DNA from: JAAXGI01 sp965206975
GTDB taxonomy: Bacteria > Gemmatimonadota > Gemmatimonadetes > Longimicrobiales > Gaopeijiaceae
DNA: 64,000 nucleotides
Assembly (NCBI GenBank): GCA_965206975.1
Contig: OZ242253.1
Coordinates: 620,001 to 684,000 of the forward strand
Reading direction: 5' to 3'
Shown: positions 8,677 to 17,488 of the stretch, in pieces
Numbering within the stretch: the stretch's first letter is position 1
Layout of the letters: each line of letters begins with the position of its first letter
Notes under the pieces: model-generated
The model's input: the letters and a program-made list of their open reading frames with translations, nothing else
Database searches by the model: none
What the model was told of the DNA's origin: nothing
Made by a program: the position numbers and the translations under genes

Positions 8677-9354
8677 TCACGCGGGCTGGAAGGTAAACTG
8701 AACAGCCAGCGCCTCCAGGGGAAGATCCGGGGGAAGGGGTCCGAGCCGCCCAGCCCCCGCACACGCCACGGCTCCGAAGGCCTCGATGTTGAATGCCCCG
8801 CTCCCCGAAGGGGTGTAGATCTCGACCGAGGACTCGGGGATCCGGCCGTCGCTCTGGATTTCGAAGCGGAGCACGGCTCTCCAGTCACCGCCACCCATCC
8901 AACGGAAGCAGCGGTTGATCTCGCGCACAATCTCATTGTAATAGGCCGGGTAGTCCCGGCGCAGCCCCTCCATCCGGACGGCCATCGCCTCTGCGGAGGC
9001 GGTCTCGGCCTCCGCGGTGGGCTCGTCCGTCGTGGCCGCTGTGGCGGGCTCCGGCTCAGGCACGGGTTCGGGTTCCGGTTCCGGTTCGGGCGCGACTTCC
9101 GGCTCAGGCTCAATCTCGGGCTCAGGCTCGGGCGGGGCGAGGTTCGGCGTCTCGACGAGGGGCGGAGACTCGAGGGCCTCGAGTTCCGCCTCGGTGATGA
9201 GCTGCATCTGATAGGTTACGTACTCGATCTCTTCCCCGCCCCCACGGCTCGTGAGCCACGCCGCCACGACGAGGATGAGGTGGAGGCCGAGAGAGAGGAG
9301 GACGGGTTGCCGGCCCGGGCGTCTGGGGTCACGACCCAGCTCGGTCGTCGTCAT
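8677..9354 (-). CDS. tolA: TolA/TonB-type energy transducer
   Basis: Inner-membrane anchored protein that transmits proton-motive force from TolQR to the outer membrane. The 225-residue product has a short cytoplasmic N-terminus, one transmembrane helix (about 17-34, LLSLGLHLILVVAAWL), a Glu-Pro repeat region (about 75-103), and a C-terminal domain with RVLRFEIQSDG-like TolA/TonB fold features (RAVLRFEIQSDGRIPESSVE). Position between tolR and tolB argues for TolA, yet the length and EP-repeat linker are more TonB-like: E. coli TolA has a long helical domain II that is absent here. The start ATG at 9354 (MTTTELGRD) is chosen over an upstream basic extension. Confidence 0.82.
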   Translation of the reverse strand: MTTTELGRDPRRPGRQPVLLSLGLHLILVVAAWLTSRGGGEEIEYVTYQMQLITEAELEALESPPLVETPNLAPPEPEPEIEPEPEVAPEPEPEPEPVPEPEPATAATTDEPTAEAETASAEAMAVRMEGLRRDYPAYYNEIVREINRCFRWMGGGDWRAVLRFEIQSDGRIPESSVEIYTPSGSGAFNIEAFGAVACAGAGRLGPLPPDLPLEALAVQFTFQPA

Positions 9355-9436
9355 CGGGCGACGCCCGCTCCGCCCCGGGGTACTCCGGCGTGCCGGTGGA
9401 GAGCCACCCCCGGCCCATCGCTTCCTTCCAGGCGAT

Positions 9437-9880
9437 TCACGGGGGGGGAAGCTCTCTGGCGACCAGGCGCCACGGAACACCCGCCTCCCGGGTAACCTCG
9501 GCGACGATCCCGATCACGGGGAGGACCCTTCCGTAGATCGCGAGAGAGTCCCCGCGGATGAAGATCTCGGACGGGCCCGCCGCCGCGAAGAGCTGGGGGA
9601 AGACCTCTGCAAACTCACCCGCATCGATCGGTGTCTCACCGACGACGACGGTCCCGTCCTCGACGATGTTCAGGATGAAGGGGTTCTCGGCCGACTCGAG
9701 CGGCTCGACCTCCGCTTCCGGGATCCGCACCTCGATCCCGCCTTGGAGGATCGGCGCCGTGATGATGAAGATCACGAGGAGCGTAAACGCCACGTCGATG
9801 AGAGAGGTGACGTTGATCTCCGCAGTCACCCCGAGGTCGCCCCGCCTGATCCCGCGCCGGCGCCCGCCCCCGAGGCTCAT
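9437..9880 (-). CDS. tolR: ExbD/TolR proton-channel subunit
   Basis: Forms the proton channel with TolQ and couples the proton-motive force to TolA. The 147-residue product has a basic N-terminus, a single transmembrane helix (about 24-43, NVTSLIDVAFTLLVIFII) holding the essential Asp29, and a periplasmic ExbD/TolR domain with IPEAEVEPLE. The ATG at 9880 overlaps the tolQ stop (ATGA), giving translational coupling and deciding the start within a longer open frame. Confidence 0.94.
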   Translation of the reverse strand: MSLGGGRRRGIRRGDLGVTAEINVTSLIDVAFTLLVIFIITAPILQGGIEVRIPEAEVEPLESAENPFILNIVEDGTVVVGETPIDAGEFAEVFPQLFAAAGPSEIFIRGDSLAIYGRVLPVIGIVAEVTREAGVPWRLVARELPPP

Positions 9881-10593
9881 ACCTGCCCCTCCCGGGCGAG
9901 ATCGCCGATGAATTCGGAGGAGAAACCCTCGAGCTCGCCAAGGACAAGGTTCAGCCGGGCGACGAAAAAGTTGTAGAAGATGACGGCCGGGATCGCGACT
10001 GCGAGCCCCGCCACCGTCGTGATGAGCGCCTCTGCCACGCCGGGCGCCACAGCGCCGATATTCGTCGAACCAGTCACGACGATCCCGAGGAAGGCGTTCA
10101 TCACCCCGATCACCGTCCCCATGAGGCCGAGGAGCGGACTCACCGACCCGATGACGGCGAGCCAGGTGAGTCCGACGGCCAGATCGTCGCGCTCCTCGGC
10201 CTCCTCCTTCTCCATCACCATGCGGAGGACCTCGAGCTGCGTGAGGGAGAGCCCCTCCTCGTCCGCGCTCGCCTTGAGGCCACCCGGTCTGAGCTCGCTG
10301 AAGAAGTTCATCCCCTGACGGAACACCCGGCCGTACGGAGAGTCCGGGAGGGTAAGGATCGCACGGTACGCGTCCTCGAGCCCGCGCGAGCGCTCGACCG
10401 CCTCGAGGAACTGGTCCCCGTGCTGGCGCACGCTCCGAAATTCCCGCCACTTCCAGGAGATGATGACCCACGAGGTGATCGAGAACGAGGCGAGAACGAG
10501 GAGAACGATCTTCGTCGGAAGGGTCCCCCCCCAGACGAGGTCCCACGTGCTCTCGGGAACGGCGCGGCCGGCCTGCAAGAGGAAGAGACTCAC
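9877..10593 (-). CDS. tolQ: MotA/TolQ/ExbB proton-channel protein TolQ
   Basis: Inner-membrane subunit of the TolQR motor. The 238-residue product has an N-terminal transmembrane helix (about 27-48), a cytoplasmic loop, and two further helices in the conserved TolQ/ExbB core (LAVIGSVSPLLGLMGTVIGVM and GVAEALITTVAGLAVAIPAV), including the conserved GLxGTV and T residues that line the channel. The start is a GTG at 10593 preceded by GAGGG at 8-9 bases. It is the first gene of the tol run; the 180-base gap upstream separates it from hemA. Confidence 0.95.
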   Translation of the reverse strand: MSLFLLQAGRAVPESTWDLVWGGTLPTKIVLLVLASFSITSWVIISWKWREFRSVRQHGDQFLEAVERSRGLEDAYRAILTLPDSPYGRVFRQGMNFFSELRPGGLKASADEEGLSLTQLEVLRMVMEKEEAEERDDLAVGLTWLAVIGSVSPLLGLMGTVIGVMNAFLGIVVTGSTNIGAVAPGVAEALITTVAGLAVAIPAVIFYNFFVARLNLVLGELEGFSSEFIGDLAREGQV

Positions 10594-10773
10594 CGGCAGC
10601 GCCCTCGACCCTCGCGGGGCGGGCGGGCGGGCGCTGCCGCCCGGTTCGGGCCGGGCCGGGATCCGTGCTGTACGCGGTTCAATGCAGAGTACTCCATTTC
10701 ATGGTTCTCCCCTGTCGGAACACGAGACGCGGGTCGCTTCGCGCTCGCGCCCCACGTCCCCTTCCCGCACAAC

Positions 10774-12129
10774 TCACGGCGCCTCCCCATCCCCATCCGA
10801 CCTGCGTGACGGAGCTTGCAGCCCGTCCTGGCCCCGGGGGGCTTCCTCCTCCTCGATCCCGTAGAGGAAACGGACCGCCTCGACGAGCTCGGGACCCGCC
10901 CCTTCCGCCATCCCCTGCCTCAGCCGGGCCGTAGGCGCGTGGAGGAGCTTGTTCTGGAAGCGGCGAGCGAACTCCTCCACCTGGGCACGCTCCTCGGGGG
11001 CGAGGTCGGCGAGTCCGCGAAAGAGCCGCCCGAGCTCGGACTCCCTCACTCTCGCCGCGCGCTCCCTCATCTTCTGGATCACCGGCACCACCTCGAGCGA
11101 GGCATGCCAGGCGAGAAAGGCCCGGCGGTGCTCCCGAAGGACACTGCGGGCCTCCGGGAGCGCCTCCTCCCTCAGCTGAACATGCTCCTCCACGATCGTC
11201 CTGAGATCGTCCACATTGTAGAGAAAGACCCCCGGCTCGTCACCCACCGCAGGGTCCACGTCTCGCGGGATCGCGATGTCGATGACGAGGAGCGGGCGGC
11301 GGCGCGGCTCCGTAAACGACTCGCTCAGGATCGCCCGCGTGAGGACGGGGTGCGGGGCCGCCGTGCTGCTCAGCACGATATCGACAGTGGAAAGAATGTC
11401 CGAGATCCGGTCGAAGGGCACCGCCTGCCCGTGGTGCTTTCGGGCGAGGCGGACGGCGCGGTCGTACGTCCGGTTCGCGACGGCGACGCTCCGGACCCCT
11501 TCCCGTGCGAGCGCCGCGAGGATGAGCTCCCCCGTCATCCCCGCGCCGAGGATGAGGACGCGCTTCCCCTGAAGGGAGCCGAAGATCTTGCCGGCGAGCT
11601 CGACGGCGACCGAGGCAACCGAGGCCGTACCCTCCCCGATCCGGGTCTCGGACCTGACCTGTCCCCCCGCCGCGAGCGCCGTCTGGAAGAGGCGGCTCAG
11701 TACCGGACCCACGAGGGACGGTGAGGTAGGGATGGACTGTGCGAGCTCGAAGGCATCCTTCACCTGGCCCTGGATCTCGGCTTCCCCGGTGACCATCGCA
11801 TCGAGGCCGGATGTGACGGAGAGGAGGTGGTTTACTGCGTCTGCGCCCCACTTCTCGAAGGCGTAGACGGCCGGATCCCCGTCCATCCCCCGGATCCGCT
11901 CCCGAAAGAGGCGGCGGAGCGCCCCCCTCGTCCGCTCCCGCGTCGCGGGGAAGAGGTAGGCCTCGGTCCGGTTGCAGGTGGAGAGTAGAACCGCCTCCTC
12001 GGCGGCAAACTCGCTCCTCAGCGCCAGAAGCGCGCCGGTGGCCTCGCCGACGCCGTAGGCGACCTGTTCGCGTATCTCGACGGGCGCCGTCTCGTGGCTC
12101 ACCCCCACCACGGCAAGGGAGATGCTCAT
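10774..12129 (-). CDS. hemA: Glutamyl-tRNA reductase
   Basis: Reduces glutamyl-tRNA(Glu) to glutamate-1-semialdehyde with NADPH, the first committed step of C5-pathway tetrapyrrole synthesis. The 451-residue product begins MSISLAVVGVSHETAP and carries the catalytic Cys52 in STCNRTE, the substrate motif GEAEIQGQVKDAF, the Rossmann site ILGAGMTGE, and a C-terminal dimerisation helix region. The ATG at 12129 matches the family N-terminus exactly; the frame is open further upstream over the hemX 3' end but that part is not homologous. It follows hemX by 22 bases. A charged tail (EEEEAPRGQDG onward) is lineage-specific. Confidence 0.96.
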   Translation of the reverse strand: MSISLAVVGVSHETAPVEIREQVAYGVGEATGALLALRSEFAAEEAVLLSTCNRTEAYLFPATRERTRGALRRLFRERIRGMDGDPAVYAFEKWGADAVNHLLSVTSGLDAMVTGEAEIQGQVKDAFELAQSIPTSPSLVGPVLSRLFQTALAAGGQVRSETRIGEGTASVASVAVELAGKIFGSLQGKRVLILGAGMTGELILAALAREGVRSVAVANRTYDRAVRLARKHHGQAVPFDRISDILSTVDIVLSSTAAPHPVLTRAILSESFTEPRRRPLLVIDIAIPRDVDPAVGDEPGVFLYNVDDLRTIVEEHVQLREEALPEARSVLREHRRAFLAWHASLEVVPVIQKMRERAARVRESELGRLFRGLADLAPEERAQVEEFARRFQNKLLHAPTARLRQGMAEGAGPELVEAVRFLYGIEEEEAPRGQDGLQAPSRRSDGDGEAP

Positions 12130-12151
12130 GCGCCCGGACCGCCCCCGGTCC

Positions 12152-12961
12152 TCACAGGAAGAGCCCCGTCCCGTCCGCCGTGAGGCGGAGCGCGAGGTAC
12201 GTGCCGACGACGATCGCGAAGCCGATGACGGCCGCGAGAGCGCTCCGGTACTCATTGCGCCCCCGCCCCCGGCGGGCCACGAAGATGGCGAGGAAGACGA
12301 CCCAGCTGAGGATGGCCCAGATCACCTTCGGGTCGTCGATCTCGAGCGATCCCAGGTTCTGCACGGTCCACGCCCACCCGAGGACGAGCGCGAGGCTCAG
12401 GGAGACGAATCCGATGGAGAGTCCGACGCGGCCCACCTTCTCAAGCGTCGCGAGGGGGGGAGTGAAGCGGGAGAGGCGCCCGAGCCGCTTCATCTTGAGT
12501 TCGTGGTGCTGAATGAGGTACAGGAGCCCCGCCGCGAAGGCGACGGCAAGACCCTGAAGGCCGAGGAATGCGAGCGCGACGTGGAGGACGAAGCCCGCGC
12601 CCCGGAAGTCGAGATCCATGGCGGAGGGCTCGATCCCAAGGAGGAGCGCCCCGCCCTCTAGAGCCACGAGGAGGGGGAGGAGCCCGAGTGCGATGCGCCG
12701 GGCCTCGCGAAGGGGGAGGACGGCGACGAGGGCGACGCCGCCGACAAGAGCGAGCGAGGAGAGTGCCGGGGCGAGTCCCCCGAGGGGGAGCTGATCGTAG
12801 GTGAGCCAGAAATCGAGCGTCGCCATCGCGTGGAGGAGGACAGCGACGACTGTGAGGCCGGAGGCAACGGCGATGGCGTTGGGGCGGGGTCCCCGCAGGA
12901 GGAGATAGACCCACGGGACGAGGGCCCCCACATAGGCGACGAATGCGGAGAGGTGGATCAC
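12152..12961 (-). CDS. CcsA/HemX-family cytochrome c assembly membrane protein
   Basis: Integral membrane protein of 269 residues with about eight hydrophobic helices, belonging to the cytochrome c assembly (CcsA/CcmC/HemX) family. The helix pair near FRGAGFVLHVALAFLGLQGLAVAFAAGLLYLI and a tail near SIGFVSLSLALVLGWAW are typical; His residues near the ends of helices (HLSAF, LLHAM, VLHVAL) may bind haem. Placement immediately before hemA resembles the HemX proteins of Bacillus, which modulate HemA level, so either haem handling for cytochrome c or HemA control is possible; sequence alone does not separate them. The start is a GTG at 12961. Confidence 0.82.
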   Translation of the reverse strand: MIHLSAFVAYVGALVPWVYLLLRGPRPNAIAVASGLTVVAVLLHAMATLDFWLTYDQLPLGGLAPALSSLALVGGVALVAVLPLREARRIALGLLPLLVALEGGALLLGIEPSAMDLDFRGAGFVLHVALAFLGLQGLAVAFAAGLLYLIQHHELKMKRLGRLSRFTPPLATLEKVGRVGLSIGFVSLSLALVLGWAWTVQNLGSLEIDDPKVIWAILSWVVFLAIFVARRGRGRNEYRSALAAVIGFAIVVGTYLALRLTADGTGLFL

Positions 12962-13036
12962 CCGCCGGAAGCCCCCGGGCGCCGACGCGGCGGAGGGCGA
13001 GGACTCTCCCCGCGAGGGATCACGCCCCCCACCCCC

Positions 13037-14005
13037 TCACCCGCCCTGACGTGCGAACTCACGGGCCCAGTAGGTGAGAATCACGTCCGCACCCGCCCGG
13101 CGGATCGAGACTATGGTCTCCCGCATCGCGCTCTCGTCGAGCCACCCCCGCTCAATCGCCGCCATGACGGAGGCATACTCCCCCGACACCTGATACGCAG
13201 CCACCGGGGCACCCGTCCGCTCCTTTACCCGGCGGACAATGTCAAGGTAACCCTGTGCGGGTTTCACTATGATGATGTCCGCACCCTCCGCCACGTCCGC
13301 CTCCGCCTCCCGCAGCGCCTCGTCCCCATTCGCCGGATCCATCTGATAGCCCCTTCGGTCGCCGAAGCCCGGCGCCGAGTCGGACGCATCCCGGAACGGT
13401 CCGTAAAAGGCCGAGGCGTACTTGACCGCATAGCTCATGATCGAGATCTCGGAGAATCCGGCCTCGTCGAGCACGGACCGGATCCCCCGCACCCGCCCGT
13501 CCATCATGTCCGAGGGAGCGACGATGTCCGCACCCGCCGCCGCATGGCTCACTGCGGTCCGCGCCAGCCGCTCCACCGTGGGATCATTCAGCACCCTCCC
13601 GTCCTCCACGACCCCACACTGGCCGTGCGACGTGTACGCACAGAGGCAAACATCAGTGATGAGCGCGAGCCCCGACACCTCCGGCCGCAGCGCTCGCAGC
13701 GCCCGCTGTACCACACCCTCCTCGGCCCACGCCGCCGAGCCCTCTACGTCCTTTCCTTCCGGGATCCCGAAGAGGATCACCCCGCCAAGCCCGGCCGCCT
13801 CCGCTTCGGAGACGTCCCGCAGCGCCTCGTCCACACTCGTCCGGTAGACCCCGGGCATCGAGGGCACGGGGTCACGCTGCCCGGCCCCGGGACCGACGAA
13901 GAGCGGGAGGACGAGCCGCTTCGGCGAGACGGTGGTCTCCCGAAGGAGCCGGCGGAGCGCCGGACTTCGCCTGAGGCGGCGTCCCCTGAATATCGGATCA
14001 GCCAT
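13037..14005 (-). CDS. hemB: Delta-aminolevulinic acid dehydratase (porphobilinogen synthase)
   Basis: Condenses two 5-aminolevulinate molecules to porphobilinogen. The 322-residue product has both Schiff-base lysines, Lys195 in SYAVKYAS and Lys248 in IIIVKPAQGY, and the cysteine-rich zinc site DVCLCAYTSHGQCG (Cys120, Cys122, Cys130), so it is a zinc-dependent type rather than the magnesium-only type. The ATG at 14005 has AGGAGGG eight bases upstream; a longer in-frame extension is not homologous. Followed by hemX and hemA. Confidence 0.97.
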   Translation of the reverse strand: MADPIFRGRRLRRSPALRRLLRETTVSPKRLVLPLFVGPGAGQRDPVPSMPGVYRTSVDEALRDVSEAEAAGLGGVILFGIPEGKDVEGSAAWAEEGVVQRALRALRPEVSGLALITDVCLCAYTSHGQCGVVEDGRVLNDPTVERLARTAVSHAAAGADIVAPSDMMDGRVRGIRSVLDEAGFSEISIMSYAVKYASAFYGPFRDASDSAPGFGDRRGYQMDPANGDEALREAEADVAEGADIIIVKPAQGYLDIVRRVKERTGAPVAAYQVSGEYASVMAAIERGWLDESAMRETIVSIRRAGADVILTYWAREFARQGG

Positions 14006-14016
14006 CTCCGTCCCTC

Positions 14017-14241
14017 CTACCCGCCGGATCCTCTTCGCGGTCCTGCGTGGGGTGAGCAACGCACGATCGCACCCTCTTCGGAACACCGGTAGTAGCGCCT
14101 GCGCACCCGGAGCACCGCGGACCCGAAGCTCCGGTCCAGGCGAAGCGCGCCCGGCGTCCACGGCACCCGGCAGGTGGCCGCCGCGAGGACCTGGAGCCCC
14201 CCCTCCCCCTTTTCGTCGCCCCCTCCCTGCGGCCCGCTCAC
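14017..14241 (-). CDS. Small hypothetical ORF between tsaB and hemB
   Basis: A 74-codon frame that begins at a GTG overlapping the tsaB stop (GTGA) and ends 11 bases before the hemB start, filling an otherwise empty 232-base gap. The product is basic, with a Gly-rich start, a core QVLAAATCRVPWTPGALRL and RVRRRYYRCSEEGAIVRC containing three cysteines, and no membrane segment or recognised domain. Evidence for coding is the exact overlap, the fit to the gap and high GC at third positions in the first half; evidence against is the arginine-rich composition common in spurious frames here. I do not recognise a function. Confidence 0.35.
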   Translation of the reverse strand: MSGPQGGGDEKGEGGLQVLAAATCRVPWTPGALRLDRSFGSAVLRVRRRYYRCSEEGAIVRCSPHAGPRRGSGG

Positions 14242-14981
14242 CCTCGACCCCGGCCCCGCTCGGAGACGGAGGGGAAGGCGACGGGCGAACGCAGGTACTC
14301 GGGCTCGAACGCTCGCCCCGCTACCGGCTCCCCGCCGGAAAGGGCGTGGAGGCGCAGGAGCCCCTCGGCCGTCGGGAACCCGTAGGGAAGGGGGAGGAGT
14401 GCATGGCCGGCCGCGAGGATGAGGGTGGCACTCCGAAGCGCCCCATCCCCGCAGAAGTGGGCCCCCTTCGGGACGGGGCCCTCAAGCACCTCATCGATCG
14501 TCGAGGCCCCGGGCTCGACGATCGTGGCGATTCGCTCCGGAAGGACACGGTAGCACGCCGCGTAGACACGGTCCGAACGGGCATCGAAGAGGACGTACCG
14601 GGGCGCTCCGGCGTCTGCCCCTGAGGCGCCGGGGCGGGACCAAGCTTCGAGGAGCGCCTCGGGGAGCGCTCGCTCACCCGGCACTGCGGCCGCCTTGAGC
14701 GAGGAGCAAGGGTAGAGGGGGACGCCGAGCCCTCTCGCGAACCCCATCGCCGTTGCGGCCCCGATCCGGATCCCGGTAAAGGAGCCCGGGCCTCGTCCGA
14801 CCACGACCCCTTCGATGTCCTCTCGCTCGACCCCCGCCGCCCCAAGCGTCGACTCGATCCGGGGGAGGAGCCCGGCGGCGTGCTCCCCCCTCCGCGTGAG
14901 CCACCCCATCGCCCGGAGCTCACCCCCGGCGCCCACCGCGACGGAAGCCACTCGCGAGGAGGTCTCGAGCGCGAGGAGCAT
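14238..14981 (-). CDS. tsaB: tRNA threonylcarbamoyladenosine biosynthesis protein TsaB
   Basis: Non-catalytic ASKHA-fold partner of TsaD in the complex that makes t6A37 on ANN-decoding tRNAs. The 247-residue product starts MLLALETSSRVASVAVG, has the phosphate-1-like loop and the family hallmark VVGRGPGSFTGIRIG, and later FCGDGA. The true start at 14981 lies just inside the gene after tsaE; the frame is open much further upstream through tsaE, but that portion is a shadow. Paired with tsaE as in many genomes; tsaD and tsaC are not in this window. Confidence 0.94.
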   Translation of the reverse strand: MLLALETSSRVASVAVGAGGELRAMGWLTRRGEHAAGLLPRIESTLGAAGVEREDIEGVVVGRGPGSFTGIRIGAATAMGFARGLGVPLYPCSSLKAAAVPGERALPEALLEAWSRPGASGADAGAPRYVLFDARSDRVYAACYRVLPERIATIVEPGASTIDEVLEGPVPKGAHFCGDGALRSATLILAAGHALLPLPYGFPTAEGLLRLHALSGGEPVAGRAFEPEYLRSPVAFPSVSERGRGRG

Positions 14982-14992
14982 GGGCCCCGAGC

Positions 14993-15460
14993 TCACCCAC
15001 CCCCCTCGAGAGAGAAGGGATAGCCGGGAAGCGGCAAGGGCGATCCGATCCTCGAGACCTCTACCATCCGGACGAGGGAGCCCGATTCCGGCGCGGAGAG
15101 CCGGATCTCCCAGCGCTCCGTGGGAAGGTTCGCCCCGGCCCGTTCCGGCCACTCGACGAGGATGATCTCCCGGCCTGCTCCGATCTCCTCCCACCCCAGC
15201 TCCCAGAGCTCCTCGGGGTAGCGGAGCCGGTAGAGGTCCGCATGCACCACCTCCACCCCGTCGCGCGCCGGGTAGCGAAAGAGCAGACTGAACGTCGGGG
15301 AGGGGAGGGGAGCGCTCACCCCGGCGCCTCTCGCGACTGCACGGGCGAGAACGGATTTTCCAGCCCCGAGCGGGCCCGACAAGCCGATGAAGACGGGAGA
15401 CCCAATCTCCCGCCCGATCCGGCCTCCCCACTCCGTCAACTCCCGCTCGAAGAGAATCAC
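14993..15460 (-). CDS. tsaE: tRNA threonylcarbamoyladenosine biosynthesis ATPase TsaE
   Basis: P-loop ATPase that resets the TsaB-TsaD complex during t6A synthesis. The 155-residue product (read from GTG at 15460) has Walker A GPLGAGKS (29-36), followed by SPTFSLLFRYP and HADLYRL, the family's characteristic downstream motifs, and VEWPERA near the C-terminal half. The GTG has GAGAAG six bases upstream. The open frame continues upstream into uvrB, but similarity begins at ILFERELTEW. It starts 10 bases after the uvrB stop. Confidence 0.94.
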   Translation of the reverse strand: MILFERELTEWGGRIGREIGSPVFIGLSGPLGAGKSVLARAVARGAGVSAPLPSPTFSLLFRYPARDGVEVVHADLYRLRYPEELWELGWEEIGAGREIILVEWPERAGANLPTERWEIRLSAPESGSLVRMVEVSRIGSPLPLPGYPFSLEGGG

Positions 15461-15470
15461 GACGGGCTTC

Positions 15471-17459
15471 TCAGGAGACCGCGGCCCTGAGCTCGAAGAG
15501 CTCGTCTCGAAGGAGTGCCGCCCTCTCGAAGTCGAGCGCAGCAGCAGCCTCCTCCATCTCCGTCTCGAGCGTTCGGACCCGATCCTCCACTGTCCCGCCG
15601 TCCCCTGCGCCGCCCGCACCCCGCTTCGCCTTCGGCGCCCGGGCGGTGCGGGCATCCGCCACCCGCGTCGAAAACTCGATCTCCTCGACGCTCTTCCGGA
15701 TCGTCTCCGGGGTAATCCCGTGTGCTTCGTTGAAGGCGATCTGCACCTCCCGGCGCCTGTCGGTCTCCTCGACGCACCGCCGCATCGAGTCCGTCACCCG
15801 GTCCGCATAGAGGATCGCCCGCCCCCGCACGTTGCGGGCAGCCCGCCCGATCGTCTGGATGAGCGAGCGGGCATCCCTTAGGAACCCCTCCTTGTCCGCA
15901 TCTAGGATCGCGACCAGGGAGACCTCGGGGAGATCGAGCCCTTCCCGAAGGAGGTTGATCCCGACGAGGACGTCGAAGCGCCCGAGCCTCAGACCCCTCA
16001 GGATCTCCATCCTCTCGATCGTATCGATATCCGCGTGCATGTAGCGGACCCTGACACCCACCCCCTCCAGGTACTCCGACAGATCCTCGGCCATCCGCTT
16101 CGTGAGCGTGGTGACGAGCACCCGCTCACCCCTCCCTTCCCGTTCCCGTATCTCGGCGAGGAGGTCGTCGACCTGCCCCACGACGGGCCGCACCACGACC
16201 TCCGGATCCACGAGCCCCGTCGGCCGGATGATCTGCTCGACGACGACCCCGTTCGAAAGCTCGAGCTCGCGGTCCCCGGGTGTCGCGGAGACGAACACCG
16301 CGCCCGGGATCATCCCCTCCCACTCCTCGTGGGTGAGGGGCCGGTTGTCGAGTGCGGAGGGGAGGCGAAAGCCGTGCTCGACGAGCGTCTCCTTCCTCGC
16401 GCGGTCCCCACGGTACATCCCCCGGATCTGGGGGAGCGTCTGATGCGACTCGTCCACGACGACGAGAAAGTCGTCCGGGAAGTAGTCGAAGAGGCAGTAG
16501 GGACGCTCTCCCGCCTCCCGACCGGCCAAGTAGCGGGCGTAGTTCTCGATCCCCGGACACGTCCCGATCTCAAGCATCATCTCGATGTCGAACTCCGTCC
16601 GGGACTCGATCCGCTGCGCCTCGAGGAGAAGGCCACCCTCGCGGAAGCGCCGGAGCACCTCGGAGAGCTCCTCCCGGATGAGCGGGACGGCTGCCTCGAT
16701 CGTCCGGCGGCGGGTGACGTAGTGGGAGGCGGGGTAGATCGCTGTCCGGGCAAGCGTCGTGATGACTTCCCCGGTGAGTGGGTCGAAGCGCGTGATCCGC
16801 TCAACCTCATCCCCGAAGAACTCGATACGGATCGCCTGCTCCTCGTAGGCGGGAAGGATCTCCACCGTGTCCCCCCGGACGCGCATCGTGCCGCGCTCGA
16901 AGGCGATGTCCGAGCGGCGGTACTGGATCCCGACCAGCGCTCTCAGAAACGCATCCCGGTGCACCGCCTCGCCCACCCCCACCTCGACCATCAGGGAACG
17001 GTAGTCGGCCGGGCTCCCGAGCCCGTAGATCGCGGAGACCGAGGCGACGACCACCACGTCCTCCCGCTCGAAGAGGGAGGAGGTGGCACGGAGCCTTAGC
17101 CGGTCGATGTCCTCGTTGATCGAGGCGTCTTTCTCAATGTAGGTGTCCGTCGCGGGTACGTACGCCTCGGGTTGATAGTAGTCGTAGTAGGAGACGAAGT
17201 ACTCGACGGCGTTCGCGGGGAGCAGCTGCTTGAACTCCCCGTAGAGCTGCGCGGCGAGCGTCTTGTTGTGGGACATGACGAGCGCTGGGCGGCCGTGGCC
17301 GGCGATGACGTGCGCGATCGTGAGCGTTTTCCCCGTCCCCGTCGCGCCGAGGAGTGTCTGGAAGCGGTCCCCGCGGCAAAGACCCTCCGAGAGCTCTTTG
17401 ATCGCAGCGGGCTGATCACCCTTCGGCTCGTAGGGCGCCTCGATCCGGTAGTCAGGCAC
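15471..17459 (-). CDS. uvrB: Excinuclease ABC subunit B
   Basis: Damage-verifying helicase-like subunit of nucleotide excision repair. The 662-residue product begins MPDYRIEAPYEPKGDQP and has Walker A LGATGTGKT (38-45 area), the beta-hairpin region YYDYYQPEAYVP used to clamp DNA, the DESH-type Walker B (VVDESHQTLPQ), helicase motifs V/VI (GINLLREGLDLPE, QTIGRAARN), and a C-terminal UVR domain (about 625-662) for UvrC contact. The GTG at 17459 gives the family N-terminus; the frame is open upstream over spoT but is not homologous. Length is normal. Confidence 0.97.
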   Translation of the reverse strand: MPDYRIEAPYEPKGDQPAAIKELSEGLCRGDRFQTLLGATGTGKTLTIAHVIAGHGRPALVMSHNKTLAAQLYGEFKQLLPANAVEYFVSYYDYYQPEAYVPATDTYIEKDASINEDIDRLRLRATSSLFEREDVVVVASVSAIYGLGSPADYRSLMVEVGVGEAVHRDAFLRALVGIQYRRSDIAFERGTMRVRGDTVEILPAYEEQAIRIEFFGDEVERITRFDPLTGEVITTLARTAIYPASHYVTRRRTIEAAVPLIREELSEVLRRFREGGLLLEAQRIESRTEFDIEMMLEIGTCPGIENYARYLAGREAGERPYCLFDYFPDDFLVVVDESHQTLPQIRGMYRGDRARKETLVEHGFRLPSALDNRPLTHEEWEGMIPGAVFVSATPGDRELELSNGVVVEQIIRPTGLVDPEVVVRPVVGQVDDLLAEIREREGRGERVLVTTLTKRMAEDLSEYLEGVGVRVRYMHADIDTIERMEILRGLRLGRFDVLVGINLLREGLDLPEVSLVAILDADKEGFLRDARSLIQTIGRAARNVRGRAILYADRVTDSMRRCVEETDRRREVQIAFNEAHGITPETIRKSVEEIEFSTRVADARTARAPKAKRGAGGAGDGGTVEDRVRTLETEMEEAAAALDFERAALLRDELFELRAAVS

Positions 17460-17488
17460 GGCGCCCGGGCGGGGTCCTTCCCCGCACC

